From positions 1-64,000 of the forward strand of contig NZ_JACHGP010000024.1 in assembly GCF_014202335.1 (NCBI RefSeq): DNA of 64,000 nucleotides, written 5' to 3'. The stretch comes from Mycobacterium sp. AZCC_0083 (GTDB lineage Bacteria; Actinomycetota; Actinomycetes; Mycobacteriales; Mycobacteriaceae). Under the pieces are notes generated by a model. It did no database searches. It worked only from the letters and a program-made list of their open reading frames with translations, and had not been told where the DNA came from. The position numbers were made by a program, and so were the translations under genes. Each line of letters starts with the position of its first letter. The first letter of the stretch is position 1. Below are positions 8,522 to 16,786 of the stretch, piece after piece.

Positions 8522-10558
8522 ATGTCGATGCCACGCGATGAATCCTGCACTCCACGGCCCGTGGCGCGGCATCGCCGACGGCAAGCCCCGTCCTCCGCCA
8601 GGTTCATCGGCCGGGTCGGAGGGTTGGCGGTGGCACTGGGGATCGGGGCCGCTGTTGCGAACAGCCCCGGGATTGCGGCCGCCGAAACCACTGGGTCCGA
8701 TTCGTCGTCGGATGCCGGTCCTTCGGATGCGTCCGCCGGCTCCGGCGCGACGAACGGCTCGCCCTCGACGTCTCCGCCATCGGCATCGCACGCAGAGACC
8801 AAGGACGTAGGGACGAAGGACGTAGGGACAAAGGACCCAGAGGCCAAGGACGCCGACACCACTTCAGCGGAGTCGAAGGCTGACAAGCCACACCCGCCGA
8901 CGTCGGTGACGGCCCAAACCAACCGCGGCACGACGGCATCCAGCGATACGAGCGCGGCCAGCGCTCCCGTCGCGGCGGTGAAATCACAACCCGCGCAGGC
9001 GGATCCGCCCGTACGAGCTCTGGTTGCGGCGGTCGACTCCGCGTCGACCGCCGTTACGGAGACACCCACCGCCCCGGCGACACCACCGCAATCACCGGCC
9101 CCGTTGGCGATGCTGGCGGTGGCGCGCCGCGAGACCGATAACGCCTCGGCGCCGGCCGCCTCGATCGCCGCGGTCAGTCCGCTGGGCACCGCGCAGCAGC
9201 TCGTGGCCGAGCAGATTGCCGCCCAGACCGTCGACAGCCTGCCCGTCCAGCTGGCGAAGTTGGTGCTGCGGTTCGGCTTCCTCAACGCGGCGCAGCAGCA
9301 ATTCAACCTGGTGGATGGTCCGGATCAGGAGAACCTCGCCCAATTGAGCAGGGCCGTCGACGAATACGCGATGGGTGCGGCATTTCAGCAACAGCTGCTG
9401 AACTCGATGGATCCCACGGTCGTCATGCAGGTCGCGCCGCCACACGGCTGGTACGAGCAGGACGTCGACGGCTCCCGCATCCTCTACGACAACCCGGACA
9501 CCATCTACCGCTTCATGGGCGTCAACAGGACGTCGACGTACGTGATCACCGGCCGCTTCGCGAACCTCACCGACGGCGTGCGGGAGAACACGAACTTCAG
9601 CCTGCTGGCCGGACTGCAGGGCACCACCGCGCAGAACATCAGCGGACGAGACTTGGTGGTCAACCCGGACGGCACGTTCACCATCACCGTGAGTGCGGCG
9701 CCAGGAGCGCCGGGGGAGAATCACATCCAGCTGACATCGGACTCCACCCTGATCGCGACGCGAAACACGCTGTCGGACTTGGCAAACCAGGAACCGATGT
9801 CTCTGTCGATCCAGCGTGTCAGCGGGCCACCCAACAGCTTGTTCAGTCAGTTCGGCGGGTTCGCGCTCCCGGTGATCGGCACGCTGGTCGCCAATAGTCC
9901 GCTGTTGACGACGCTGGTGTCGTTGGTTCCGCCGCTGGCCGACCCGCCGCCGCTGCTGCGGGGCGTGGTGGCCGCAGGCATCATGCTGCTCGGAATTCAG
10001 CGCGAGGCGCAGTACATCGCGGTGGCCACCACCGATCCCACGACCGGCGCGCGCATCCAGCCCAACGTGCTGAAGAACCCCACCCGCAACGCGGAATTCC
10101 TCGCCACGCAACTGCAGAGCGCCGGGTACTTCCAGCTGGCCGACGACCAGGCGCTGGTGCTCACCATCGATCCGGGCGACGCGACCTACTTCGTGGTTCC
10201 TGTGACCAACGACTGGACCATCACCGACGACTACTGGGATCAGCAGACCAGCCTGAACAACGTGCAGGCCACCGCGATTGACGGGGTGTACACGATCGTC
10301 ATCTCGCCGACCGATCCTGGCGTGGCGAACTGGGTCTCCACCGGGGGATTGAACCAGGGCACCATCTCGATCCGGTTCCAGGACCTTCCCCTCGACCCAA
10401 CGCATCTGCCGACCGTCCAGTCGCAGGTCGTGCCGCTCAGCCAACTCGCCAGCGTGCTGCCCGCGAACACGATTTACGTCACTCCCGCGGAGCGCGCCGC
10501 CCAACTCGCCGCGCGCAAGGCGGGCTTCGACAACCGATTCGCGCCGTACCCGCAGTGA
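8522..10558 (+). CDS. Large secreted DUF1214-type protein
   Basis: 678 aa. A basic N-terminus (RHRRRQ) and hydrophobic segment (GGLAVALGIGAAVANS) ending GIAAAE form a signal peptide. Residues about 55-200 are low-complexity Ser/Ala/Thr/Pro with a short tandem repeat. The folded part starts near residue 230. The C-terminal portion (VTNDWTITDDYWDQQTSLNN, then DPGVANWVSTGGLNQGTISIRFQ) has the hallmarks of DUF1214, including the conserved NW. The family has no established enzymatic role; in mycobacteria these are exported proteins. GGAAGG precedes the ATG. It stands alone in front of the glutaminase gene. Confidence 0.85.
   Translation: MSMPRDESCTPRPVARHRRRQAPSSARFIGRVGGLAVALGIGAAVANSPGIAAAETTGSDSSSDAGPSDASAGSGATNGSPSTSPPSASHAETKDVGTKDVGTKDPEAKDADTTSAESKADKPHPPTSVTAQTNRGTTASSDTSAASAPVAAVKSQPAQADPPVRALVAAVDSASTAVTETPTAPATPPQSPAPLAMLAVARRETDNASAPAASIAAVSPLGTAQQLVAEQIAAQTVDSLPVQLAKLVLRFGFLNAAQQQFNLVDGPDQENLAQLSRAVDEYAMGAAFQQQLLNSMDPTVVMQVAPPHGWYEQDVDGSRILYDNPDTIYRFMGVNRTSTYVITGRFANLTDGVRENTNFSLLAGLQGTTAQNISGRDLVVNPDGTFTITVSAAPGAPGENHIQLTSDSTLIATRNTLSDLANQEPMSLSIQRVSGPPNSLFSQFGGFALPVIGTLVANSPLLTTLVSLVPPLADPPPLLRGVVAAGIMLLGIQREAQYIAVATTDPTTGARIQPNVLKNPTRNAEFLATQLQSAGYFQLADDQALVLTIDPGDATYFVVPVTNDWTITDDYWDQQTSLNNVQATAIDGVYTIVISPTDPGVANWVSTGGLNQGTISIRFQDLPLDPTHLPTVQSQVVPLSQLASVLPANTIYVTPAERAAQLAARKAGFDNRFAPYPQ
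8798..8857 (+). repeat. 15-bp tandem repeats inside the secreted DUF1214 gene
   Basis: Four 15-bp units encode TKDVG, TKDVG, TKDPE and AKDAD. Units 1 and 2 differ at one base and the later two are diverged. The units keep the reading frame and lie in the low-complexity linker after the signal peptide, so repeat-number variation would change only linker length. Confidence 0.85.
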
Positions 10559-10600
10559 CGGTCGGTCGACCGCCGTTGACACCTCGATAGGATCGGCTGC

Positions 10601-11890
10601 GTGGCAGCACTGGTGCAGCAGTACCTGAACCGGATTCGCGCCGAGCACGCCCAGGTATCCGACGGTGCCTTGGCGTGCTACATCCCCGAACTGACGCGGG
10701 TCGACCCGAACGGGTTCGGCCTATCGCTGTCGTCTGGCGACGGGTACGTCTACGAATCCGGAGATGCCGCAGTCGAATTCACCATCCAGTCGATCTCCAA
10801 GCCGTTCACCTACGCACTGGCGCTCGACCGGATCGGGCAGGACGCGGTGGACGCCAGGATCGGCGTGGAACCCTCCGGTGAGGCGTTCAACGAGATCAGC
10901 GTCGACAAGACGACGAAGACGCCGAAGAACCCGATGATCAACGCGGGCGCGATCGCCGCGGTGTCGCTGATCCCCGCGAGCACGCCGGATGAACGATTCG
11001 CGCTGATCCAGGACTTCTACTCGGCGTTCGCGGGCCGGCGCCTGGAACTCGACGCCGACGTGTACGCGTCGGAGAAGGCCTTCGGCAGCCGCAACCGTGC
11101 CATCGCGTACATGTTGCAGAGCTTCGGCGTGCTCGACGACGATCCCGACGACGTGCTCGACGTGTACTTCCGGCAGTGCTCGTTCAACGCGACGGCCACC
11201 GACCTGGCGCGGATGGCGGCCACGCTCGCGCGCGGCGGCGTCAACCCCATGACGGGCCGTCGGGTCACCGACGCCGCTGTGGTGAGGCGCACGCTGTCGG
11301 TGATGGTGACGTGCGGCATGTACGACGCCGCGGGTGACTGGGTGAGCGCCGTCGGCATGCCTGCCAAGAGCGGGGTCGGCGGCGGCATCGTCGCGGTTCT
11401 GCCCGGCCAGCTCGGGATCGGCGTCTACTCACCGCTGCTGGACGCCAAGGGCAACAGTGTGCGGGGAGTTCGGGTGTGCCGCAGCATGTCCGAGCAACTT
11501 GGGTTGCACTTCCTGAACGTATCGCGGGACTCCCGCGCGTCGCTGCGTGCCGTGTACGAGCCGTGCGACAACGTGCGCGTCTACGAGACGCACGGCGACC
11601 TGTTGTTCTGCGGCGCGGAGCAGGTGGTGCGCACGATGGACCGCGAGCGCAAGGACTTCGACGTCGCCATCCTCGACGTGTCGAGGGTCGACGAGATCGA
11701 CGACGCGGCCCGCGCGCTGCTGGCGGGGATGGCCGCCGCATTGCGCACCCAGGGCAAGGACGGTTACCTCGTCGACCCGGACGGCATCGTCTTCCGCACC
11801 GAACCGGAGCTCGAAGCGGTCCGCTACCGCACCGTCGACGATGCGGTCGCGGCCGCGCGCGCTTCCGTCCACGGTGGCCTCTCCGGCTGA
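10601..11890 (+). CDS. glsA: Glutaminase with C-terminal STAS domain
   Basis: 429 aa, GTG start. The N-terminal 300 residues are a serine-dependent beta-lactamase-fold glutaminase: the catalytic Ser-x-x-Lys is in IQSISKPFTYAL, followed by NPMINAGAI, a conserved Tyr in the CGMYDAAGDW region and the KSGVGGGI motif. It converts glutamine to glutamate and ammonia. The last 110 residues (CDNVRVYETHGDLLFCGAEQ... FDVAILDVSRVDEIDDAARALL) are a STAS domain like anti-sigma antagonists, found in long actinobacterial glutaminases. The STAS part may regulate activity or oligomerisation. Confidence 0.93.
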   Translation: MAALVQQYLNRIRAEHAQVSDGALACYIPELTRVDPNGFGLSLSSGDGYVYESGDAAVEFTIQSISKPFTYALALDRIGQDAVDARIGVEPSGEAFNEISVDKTTKTPKNPMINAGAIAAVSLIPASTPDERFALIQDFYSAFAGRRLELDADVYASEKAFGSRNRAIAYMLQSFGVLDDDPDDVLDVYFRQCSFNATATDLARMAATLARGGVNPMTGRRVTDAAVVRRTLSVMVTCGMYDAAGDWVSAVGMPAKSGVGGGIVAVLPGQLGIGVYSPLLDAKGNSVRGVRVCRSMSEQLGLHFLNVSRDSRASLRAVYEPCDNVRVYETHGDLLFCGAEQVVRTMDRERKDFDVAILDVSRVDEIDDAARALLAGMAAALRTQGKDGYLVDPDGIVFRTEPELEAVRYRTVDDAVAAARASVHGGLSG

Positions 11891-11897
11891 TCGGATG

Positions 11898-13502
11898 TCA
11901 GACCGGCGTGGCCAGCCGGGTCGGCTCGTCGTGACCGCGCAGCGTCACCGTCTCGCCCAAAGTCCAATGCGCACTTTCGGTCTCGCTGGCTCGCAGCACC
12001 GTCTCCGACGAGGCGACCAGATGACCGTCGACCGTCTTGGACAGCTCGCACAGGCGGGCGGCCTCGTTGACGGGCTCACCGATCACGGTGTACTCGAAGC
12101 GTTCCTTGGCGCCGACGTTGCCCGCCACCGCCTCTCCAGACGCGATGCCGATGCCCGCATCACATGCGGGGGCTTCGTCGCGGATCCGCCTGGCGATCGC
12201 GCGGCCCGCCGCGAGCGCTTCGCCCTCGGGGTCCTCGAGGTGATTCGGTGCACCGAACACTGCCAGCGCGGCATCGCCCTCGAACTTGTTGACGAACCCG
12301 TGGTGGCGGTCGACCTCGTCGACGATGACCGCGAAGAAGCGATTCAGCAGGTCGACCACCTCGGTCGCGGGCCGACCGGTGACCAGCTGTGTGGATCCGA
12401 TGATGTCGACGAAGATCACCGCCACATGGCGTTCCTCGCCGCCCAGCCGGGGGCGCTGCAACTCCGCGGCGGCCGCCACCTCGCGCCCGACGTGGCGGCC
12501 GAACAGATCGCGCACCCGTTCGCGCTGTTTCAAGCCATCCACCATCGAGTTGAAGCCCCGTTGCAGCTCGCCGAGTTCGGTGCCGTCGAACACGACCACG
12601 TTGCAGTCCAGGTCGCCCTGCTCGACGCGTTTGAGGGCGGCGCGAACCACCCGTACCGGGGTCGCCGTAAGCCAGGACAGCAGCCACATCAAGATGAACC
12701 CGAAGACGAGCGCCAGCACCGCGATGATCATCACCGCGACGGCGAATTGGGTCTCGGTCAGGTTCTGCAGCGAAAGTGCGAACACCCCGGTGACGACGAT
12801 GCCGACCATCGGAACCCCGGAGCCGAGCAACCACACCGTCATGGTGCGGCCCATGATCCCTGCGCTGAGCCGACGAGGCGGGGGGCCGGCTTCGAGCGCC
12901 TGGGCGGCGACCGGGCGCAGCGCGAACTCGGTCGTGAGGTAGCAGGCCGTCGCCACGATGACACCCGCGAATCCGATGGCGAACAGGAATCGCGGGATGA
13001 AGATGGTGTTGACCATCCCGTAGAGGATCGTCGACAGCACAGATCCGATGCCCCATAGAACGAGGTGCGCCTTCGCGACCCGCCAAGGCGCCCGGAAGGT
13101 GTTGAGCTGGTTCTCTCGGGTGGGTGAGCGTTCCTCGATCGACCACCTCAGCGCGTTGACCGTCCGCCCGGTGATCCAGAAGATGCCGAGCACCAACGCC
13201 AGAAGGACGTAGGCCGGTAGCGCTGCGAACGTGATCCACCACGGAGCGTCGGTGAAGATGCTCGGGACGGGAAATGCGACGGTCACGAGCAGCAACGCCG
13301 AGCCGATCCCGAGCATGTTCCAAAACAGGATGAGCACGGTCATGATCACCTGAATGCGGATCCGCCTGCGCCGCTGGCTCTCCGAGGACTTGCCGAGGAG
13401 CCAGGACCCGTACTCCGGCGTCTCGGGCAGGCGTCCGCTCTGCCGAGTGACCTTCTCCAGAACCCCGCCCAGCCGTTGCGCGACACTCTTGTTGGCGGTC
13501 AT
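11898..13502 (-). CDS. Membrane class III adenylate cyclase with HAMP domain
   Basis: 534 aa, homologous to the M. tuberculosis Rv1318c/Rv1319c/Rv1320c group. Six hydrophobic helices (residues about 50-265) precede a HAMP domain (TATPVRVVRAALKRVEQGDLDCNVVVFDGTE, split by positions about 275-325) and a C-terminal cyclase domain. The metal-binding aspartates are visible in VAVIFVDIIGSTQL and the FEGDAALAVFG segment, and the transition-state region in FEYTVIGEPVNEAARL. It makes cAMP from ATP at the inner membrane face, with activity tuned by the HAMP linker. M. tuberculosis has three adjacent copies here; this genome has one. Confidence 0.93.
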   Translation of the reverse strand: MTANKSVAQRLGGVLEKVTRQSGRLPETPEYGSWLLGKSSESQRRRRIRIQVIMTVLILFWNMLGIGSALLLVTVAFPVPSIFTDAPWWITFAALPAYVLLALVLGIFWITGRTVNALRWSIEERSPTRENQLNTFRAPWRVAKAHLVLWGIGSVLSTILYGMVNTIFIPRFLFAIGFAGVIVATACYLTTEFALRPVAAQALEAGPPPRRLSAGIMGRTMTVWLLGSGVPMVGIVVTGVFALSLQNLTETQFAVAVMIIAVLALVFGFILMWLLSWLTATPVRVVRAALKRVEQGDLDCNVVVFDGTELGELQRGFNSMVDGLKQRERVRDLFGRHVGREVAAAAELQRPRLGGEERHVAVIFVDIIGSTQLVTGRPATEVVDLLNRFFAVIVDEVDRHHGFVNKFEGDAALAVFGAPNHLEDPEGEALAAGRAIARRIRDEAPACDAGIGIASGEAVAGNVGAKERFEYTVIGEPVNEAARLCELSKTVDGHLVASSETVLRASETESAHWTLGETVTLRGHDEPTRLATPV

Positions 13503-13549
13503 CGTGGCCCCAGCTTAATTTGCCGGTCCCTGCACCTAAGGTTGTTCGC

Positions 13550-14221
13550 GTGCGTCTCGTGATCGCCCAGTGCACCGTTGACTATGTCGGGCGGCTCACC
13601 GCCCACCTCCCTTCGGCCCGGAGGCTGCTTCTGTTCAAGTCCGACGGCTCGGTCAGCGTGCATGCCGACGACCGCGCCTACAAGCCGTTGAACTGGATGA
13701 GCCCGCCGTGCTGGGTTACCGAGGAGGACGGTGAGGGCGCGCTGGTCTGGGTGGTGGAGAACAAGGCGGGGGAGCAACTGCGCATCACCGTGGAAGACGT
13801 CGAGCACGACTCCACTCACGAGTTGGGCGTGGATCCCGGTCTGGTCAAGGACGGGGTCGAGGCGCACCTGCAGAAATTGCTGGCCGAGCACGTCGAACTG
13901 CTGGGCGTCGGCTACACGCTGGTCCGTCGTGAGTACATGACCGCGATCGGCCCGGTTGACCTGATGTGCCGCGACGAGTTGGGGCAGTCGGTGGCCGTCG
14001 AGATCAAGCGCCGCGGCGAGATCGACGGCGTCGAGCAACTCACCCGCTACCTCGACCTGCTCAACCGGGACACCGTGCTGGCGCCGGTGAGTGGGGTGTT
14101 CGCCGCGCAGCAGATCAAGCCGCAAGCACGGACGCTTGCGGTCGATCGCGGAATTCGTTGTGTGACATTGGATTACGACGTCATGCGCGGCATGGACAGT
14201 AGCGAATTCCGACTGTTCTGA
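13550..14221 (+). CDS. nucS: Mismatch-specific endonuclease NucS (EndoMS)
   Basis: 223 aa from the GTG at 13550 (MRLVIAQCTVDYVGRL), matching the family's usual length. The N-terminal half is the DNA-binding domain. The C-terminal half is a RecB-like nuclease with the catalytic set in GPVDLMCRDELGQSVAVEIKRRGEID broken over D, E and K residues. The C-terminus SSEFRLF resembles a beta-clamp-binding peptide. In mycobacteria, which lack MutS/MutL, NucS carries out mismatch repair by double-strand cleavage at mismatches. It is divergent from the cyclase gene with a 47-bp gap. Confidence 0.95.
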   Translation: MRLVIAQCTVDYVGRLTAHLPSARRLLLFKSDGSVSVHADDRAYKPLNWMSPPCWVTEEDGEGALVWVVENKAGEQLRITVEDVEHDSTHELGVDPGLVKDGVEAHLQKLLAEHVELLGVGYTLVRREYMTAIGPVDLMCRDELGQSVAVEIKRRGEIDGVEQLTRYLDLLNRDTVLAPVSGVFAAQQIKPQARTLAVDRGIRCVTLDYDVMRGMDSSEFRLF

Positions 14222-14238
14222 CGGCCTAGAATGGTGGC

Positions 14239-14535
14239 ATGGCCAGTCGCCGCGTCCCGCCCCGCAGGCAACGCTCGCTAACGCCGCTCCCTGCGCAGCG
14301 CCGCGTCGAGGAGGGGCCCGATGGGTACGACTACGAGGTCAAGCCCGTCGCGGCGGCGCGGGCGACCAAGGCCTACCGCTGTCCGGGGTGTGACCACGAG
14401 ATCAGGCCGAGCACGGCTCACGTGGTGGTGTGGAGGGCCGAGATTGGGGAGGCCGCGCTCGAGGACCGCAGGCACTGGCAAACGCCATGCTGGGCCAAGC
14501 GGACCGACCGCAGTCCGACGAGGAAGTGGTCCTGA
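14239..14535 (+). CDS. Small conserved zinc-ribbon-like protein (Rv1322-like)
   Basis: 98 aa, starting 17 bp after nucS. The N-terminus is very basic (SRRVPPRRQR) and the centre has a C-x2-C pair (YRCPGCDHEIRPSTAH) with a later Cys (TPCWAKR), suggesting a small metal-binding fold. It matches the position of Rv1322 next to nucS in M. tuberculosis. Its function is not known; co-transcription with nucS is likely and may hint at a DNA-related role. Confidence 0.85.
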   Translation: MASRRVPPRRQRSLTPLPAQRRVEEGPDGYDYEVKPVAAARATKAYRCPGCDHEIRPSTAHVVVWRAEIGEAALEDRRHWQTPCWAKRTDRSPTRKWS

Positions 14536-14555
14536 GCTGAGAACTCAGTGCTCTG

Positions 14556-15029
14556 CTAGTGCTCGTCTGTGGCTGGCTCGACCAGCTCGACGAGCACGCC
14601 ACCCGCATCCTTGGGGTGGATGAAGTTGATCCGGGAGTTTGCCGTGCCCCGACGAGGTGCGTCGTACAGCAACCGCACGCCCTGATCGCGAAGCCGCTGC
14701 GACAGCGCGTCGAGATCGCTAACCCGGTAAGCGAGCTGCTGAATCCCTGGACCGCGCTTGTCGATGAACTTGGCGATGGTCGAGGTTTCGTCGAGCGCAG
14801 CCATCAGCTGAACCTGAGCGCTGCCCTTGGGTGCGCCGCGGACGGCCAGCATGGCCTCGCGGATGCCCTGGTCCTCGTTGACCTCTTCGTGCAGAACTAT
14901 CATGCCGAGGAAGTCGTGATACCACTTGATCGCGACATCGAGGTCGGGGACTGCGATGCCGACGTGATCGACACCGGTCACCAGTGCACTGGCAAGCACT
15001 GGACGTGCATCAACCTGCTCGGCCGTCAT
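14556..15029 (-). CDS. Methylmalonyl-CoA epimerase (VOC superfamily)
   Basis: 157 aa from MTAEQVDARP. Two VOC beta-alpha-beta-beta-beta modules are visible, with metal ligands in VTGVDHVGIAVPDLD (His), QQLAYRVSDLD and GVLVELVEPA (Glu). It interconverts (2R)- and (2S)-methylmalonyl-CoA, linking propionyl-CoA metabolism to succinyl-CoA. It sits at the place of Rv1322A and is divergent from fadA4, sharing an 84-bp promoter region. The open frame continues upstream on paper, but the extension runs antisense through fadA4 and is not coding. Confidence 0.93.
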   Translation of the reverse strand: MTAEQVDARPVLASALVTGVDHVGIAVPDLDVAIKWYHDFLGMIVLHEEVNEDQGIREAMLAVRGAPKGSAQVQLMAALDETSTIAKFIDKRGPGIQQLAYRVSDLDALSQRLRDQGVRLLYDAPRRGTANSRINFIHPKDAGGVLVELVEPATDEH

Positions 15030-15048
15030 AACGTAACGGTAACCTTTA

Positions 15049-15063
15049 CTAGAACGTTTTCGG
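15049..15063. promoter_or_regulatory. KstR-like operator candidate between the epimerase gene and fadA4
   Basis: The sequence CTAGAACGTTTTCGG differs by one base in its first 13 positions from a typical KstR site (CTAGAACGTGTTC). KstR is the TetR repressor of mycobacterial cholesterol catabolism; whether it binds here is inference. The site lies 19 bp before the epimerase start and 50 bp before fadA4, so it could affect both. A direct GTAACGGTAACC repeat sits beside it at 15032-15043. Confidence 0.35.
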
Positions 15064-15113
15064 AATGTGTGATGGGCCACACCGGCCCGCCGAGAAGCCT
15101 TTGGAGGCAATAA

Positions 15114-16334
15114 ATGACGACGTCGGTGATAGTTGCCGGAGCCCGTACCCCCGTCGGCAAGCTGATGGGTTCGCTGAAGGACTTCTCCGGCAGTGATCTG
15201 GGTGCCATCGCGATCGCGGGGGCACTGGAGAAGGCCTTCCCGAATGTTGAGTCTCCGGCTTCCCTTATCGAGTACGTGATCATGGGCCAGGTGCTGACCG
15301 CGGGCGCGGGGCAGATGCCCGCCCGCCAGGCCGCGGTGTCCGCAGGCATCGGCTGGGACGTGCCCGCGCTGACCATCAACAAGATGTGCCTGTCCGGCAT
15401 CGACGCCATCGCGCTGGCCGATCAGCTGATCCGCGCGGGTGAGTTCGACGTGGTGGTCGCGGGTGGCCAGGAGTCGATGACCAAGGCCCCGCACCTGCTG
15501 ATGGACAGCCGGTCGGGTTACAACTACGGCGACGTCACGGTGCTCGACCACATGGCCTACGACGGCCTGTTCGACGTCTTCACCGATCAGCCGATGGGGG
15601 CGCTCACCGAGCAGCGCAACGACGTCGACCAGTTCACCAGGCTCGAGCAGGACGAGTTCGCTGCGCTGTCGCACCAGCGGGCCGCCGCGGCGTGGAAGGA
15701 CGGCGTCTACACCGATGAGGTTGTGCCGGTGAAGATCCCGCAGCGCAAGGGTGACCCGATCGAGTTCACCGAGGACGAGGGCATTCGCGCCAACACCACG
15801 GCTGAGTCACTGGGCGGGCTCAAGCGGGCCTTCCGCAAGGACGGCACCATCACGGCAGGCTCGGCGTCGCAGATCTCCGATGGTGCGTGCGCTGTCGTGG
15901 TGATGAACAAGGCCAAGGCCGAAGAGCTGGGACTTAGCTGGCTCGTCGAGATCGGTGCGCACGGCGTGGTCGCGGGCCCGGATTCGACGCTGCAGAGCCA
16001 GCCGGCGAACGCCATCAAGAAGGCGATCGCCAAGGAGGGCATCTCGATCGATCAGCTCGACGTCGTCGAGATCAACGAGGCGTTCTCGGCCGTCGCTCTG
16101 GCGTCGACCAAGGAGCTGGGCCTCGACCCGGCGAAGGTGAACGTCGATGGCGGTGCCATCGCGATCGGCCATCCGATCGGCATGTCGGGCGCGCGAATCA
16201 CCCTGCATGCGGCCCTTGAGCTGGCACGCCTGGGCGAGCGAAGCGACGGGAAGAAGGAAGGGCCTCGCTACGCGGTCGCGGCGCTCTGCGGCGCAGGTGG
16301 CCAGGGTGACGCGCTGATTCTTCGCCGGCCGTAA
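15114..16334 (+). CDS. fadA4: Acetyl-CoA acetyltransferase (thiolase)
   Basis: 406 aa with all thiolase landmarks: the nucleophilic Cys92 in NKMCLSGIDA, the NEAFSAVA loop, GHPIGMSGAR with the catalytic His, and the C-terminal Cys in CGAGGQGDA. It condenses two acetyl-CoA or cleaves acetoacetyl-CoA in beta-oxidation. The start is preceded by TTGGAGGC. It corresponds to Rv1323 in M. tuberculosis and faces the methylmalonyl-CoA epimerase gene. Both fit handling of acetyl-CoA and propionyl-CoA from lipid breakdown. Confidence 0.96.
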   Translation: MTTSVIVAGARTPVGKLMGSLKDFSGSDLGAIAIAGALEKAFPNVESPASLIEYVIMGQVLTAGAGQMPARQAAVSAGIGWDVPALTINKMCLSGIDAIALADQLIRAGEFDVVVAGGQESMTKAPHLLMDSRSGYNYGDVTVLDHMAYDGLFDVFTDQPMGALTEQRNDVDQFTRLEQDEFAALSHQRAAAAWKDGVYTDEVVPVKIPQRKGDPIEFTEDEGIRANTTAESLGGLKRAFRKDGTITAGSASQISDGACAVVVMNKAKAEELGLSWLVEIGAHGVVAGPDSTLQSQPANAIKKAIAKEGISIDQLDVVEINEAFSAVALASTKELGLDPAKVNVDGGAIAIGHPIGMSGARITLHAALELARLGERSDGKKEGPRYAVAALCGAGGQGDALILRRP

Positions 16335-16410
16335 CGACAACTACCACCCAAAACTCCGTCTAAAACGACGCAGCGTAGTAGCTGACGCTCGCTTCGGGCA
16401 CAATGGCGCC

Positions 16411-16773
16411 ATGACAAGCACTTTTTCTGGTCGAAACGTCGCCGGGTGGTTCCGGCTCGTCGCGCTGGCCGAAGCAGTCACTTGGGTCGGGCTGCTGGTC
16501 GGGATGTACTTCAAGTACCTGGGCAGCCCGCGCACGGAGATCGGCGTGAAGGTGTTCGGCATGGCCCACGGGCTGGTCTTCATCGCTTTCGTGGTCGTCG
16601 CACTCTTGGTCGGAATGGCGTACAAGTGGACGGTCTCGACGTGGTTCCTGGCTTTGCTGGCGAGCATCGTGCCGCTGGCCAGTGTGATCTTCCTCATATG
16701 GGTGGATCGCACCGGTCGCGTGGGTGCCGGAACGGTGGCCGCACCGGCAACATCGGCGTCCGGCACGACGTGA
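16411..16773 (+). CDS. DUF3817 membrane protein
   Basis: 120 aa, with three hydrophobic helices (FRLVALAEAVTWVGLLVGMYF, the MAHGLVFIAFVVVALLVGMAY region and WFLALLASIVPLASVIFLIWV, each an uninterrupted hydrophobic run) and a small polar tail. The pattern fits DUF3817, an actinobacterial integral membrane family without known function. A second member lies at 38849-39232 in this window. It starts 76 bp after fadA4 and ends 13 bp before the thioredoxin-fold gene, so it is probably in the same unit as the latter. Confidence 0.85.
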   Translation: MTSTFSGRNVAGWFRLVALAEAVTWVGLLVGMYFKYLGSPRTEIGVKVFGMAHGLVFIAFVVVALLVGMAYKWTVSTWFLALLASIVPLASVIFLIWVDRTGRVGAGTVAAPATSASGTT

Positions 16774-16786
16774 CAGACTTGAGGGC

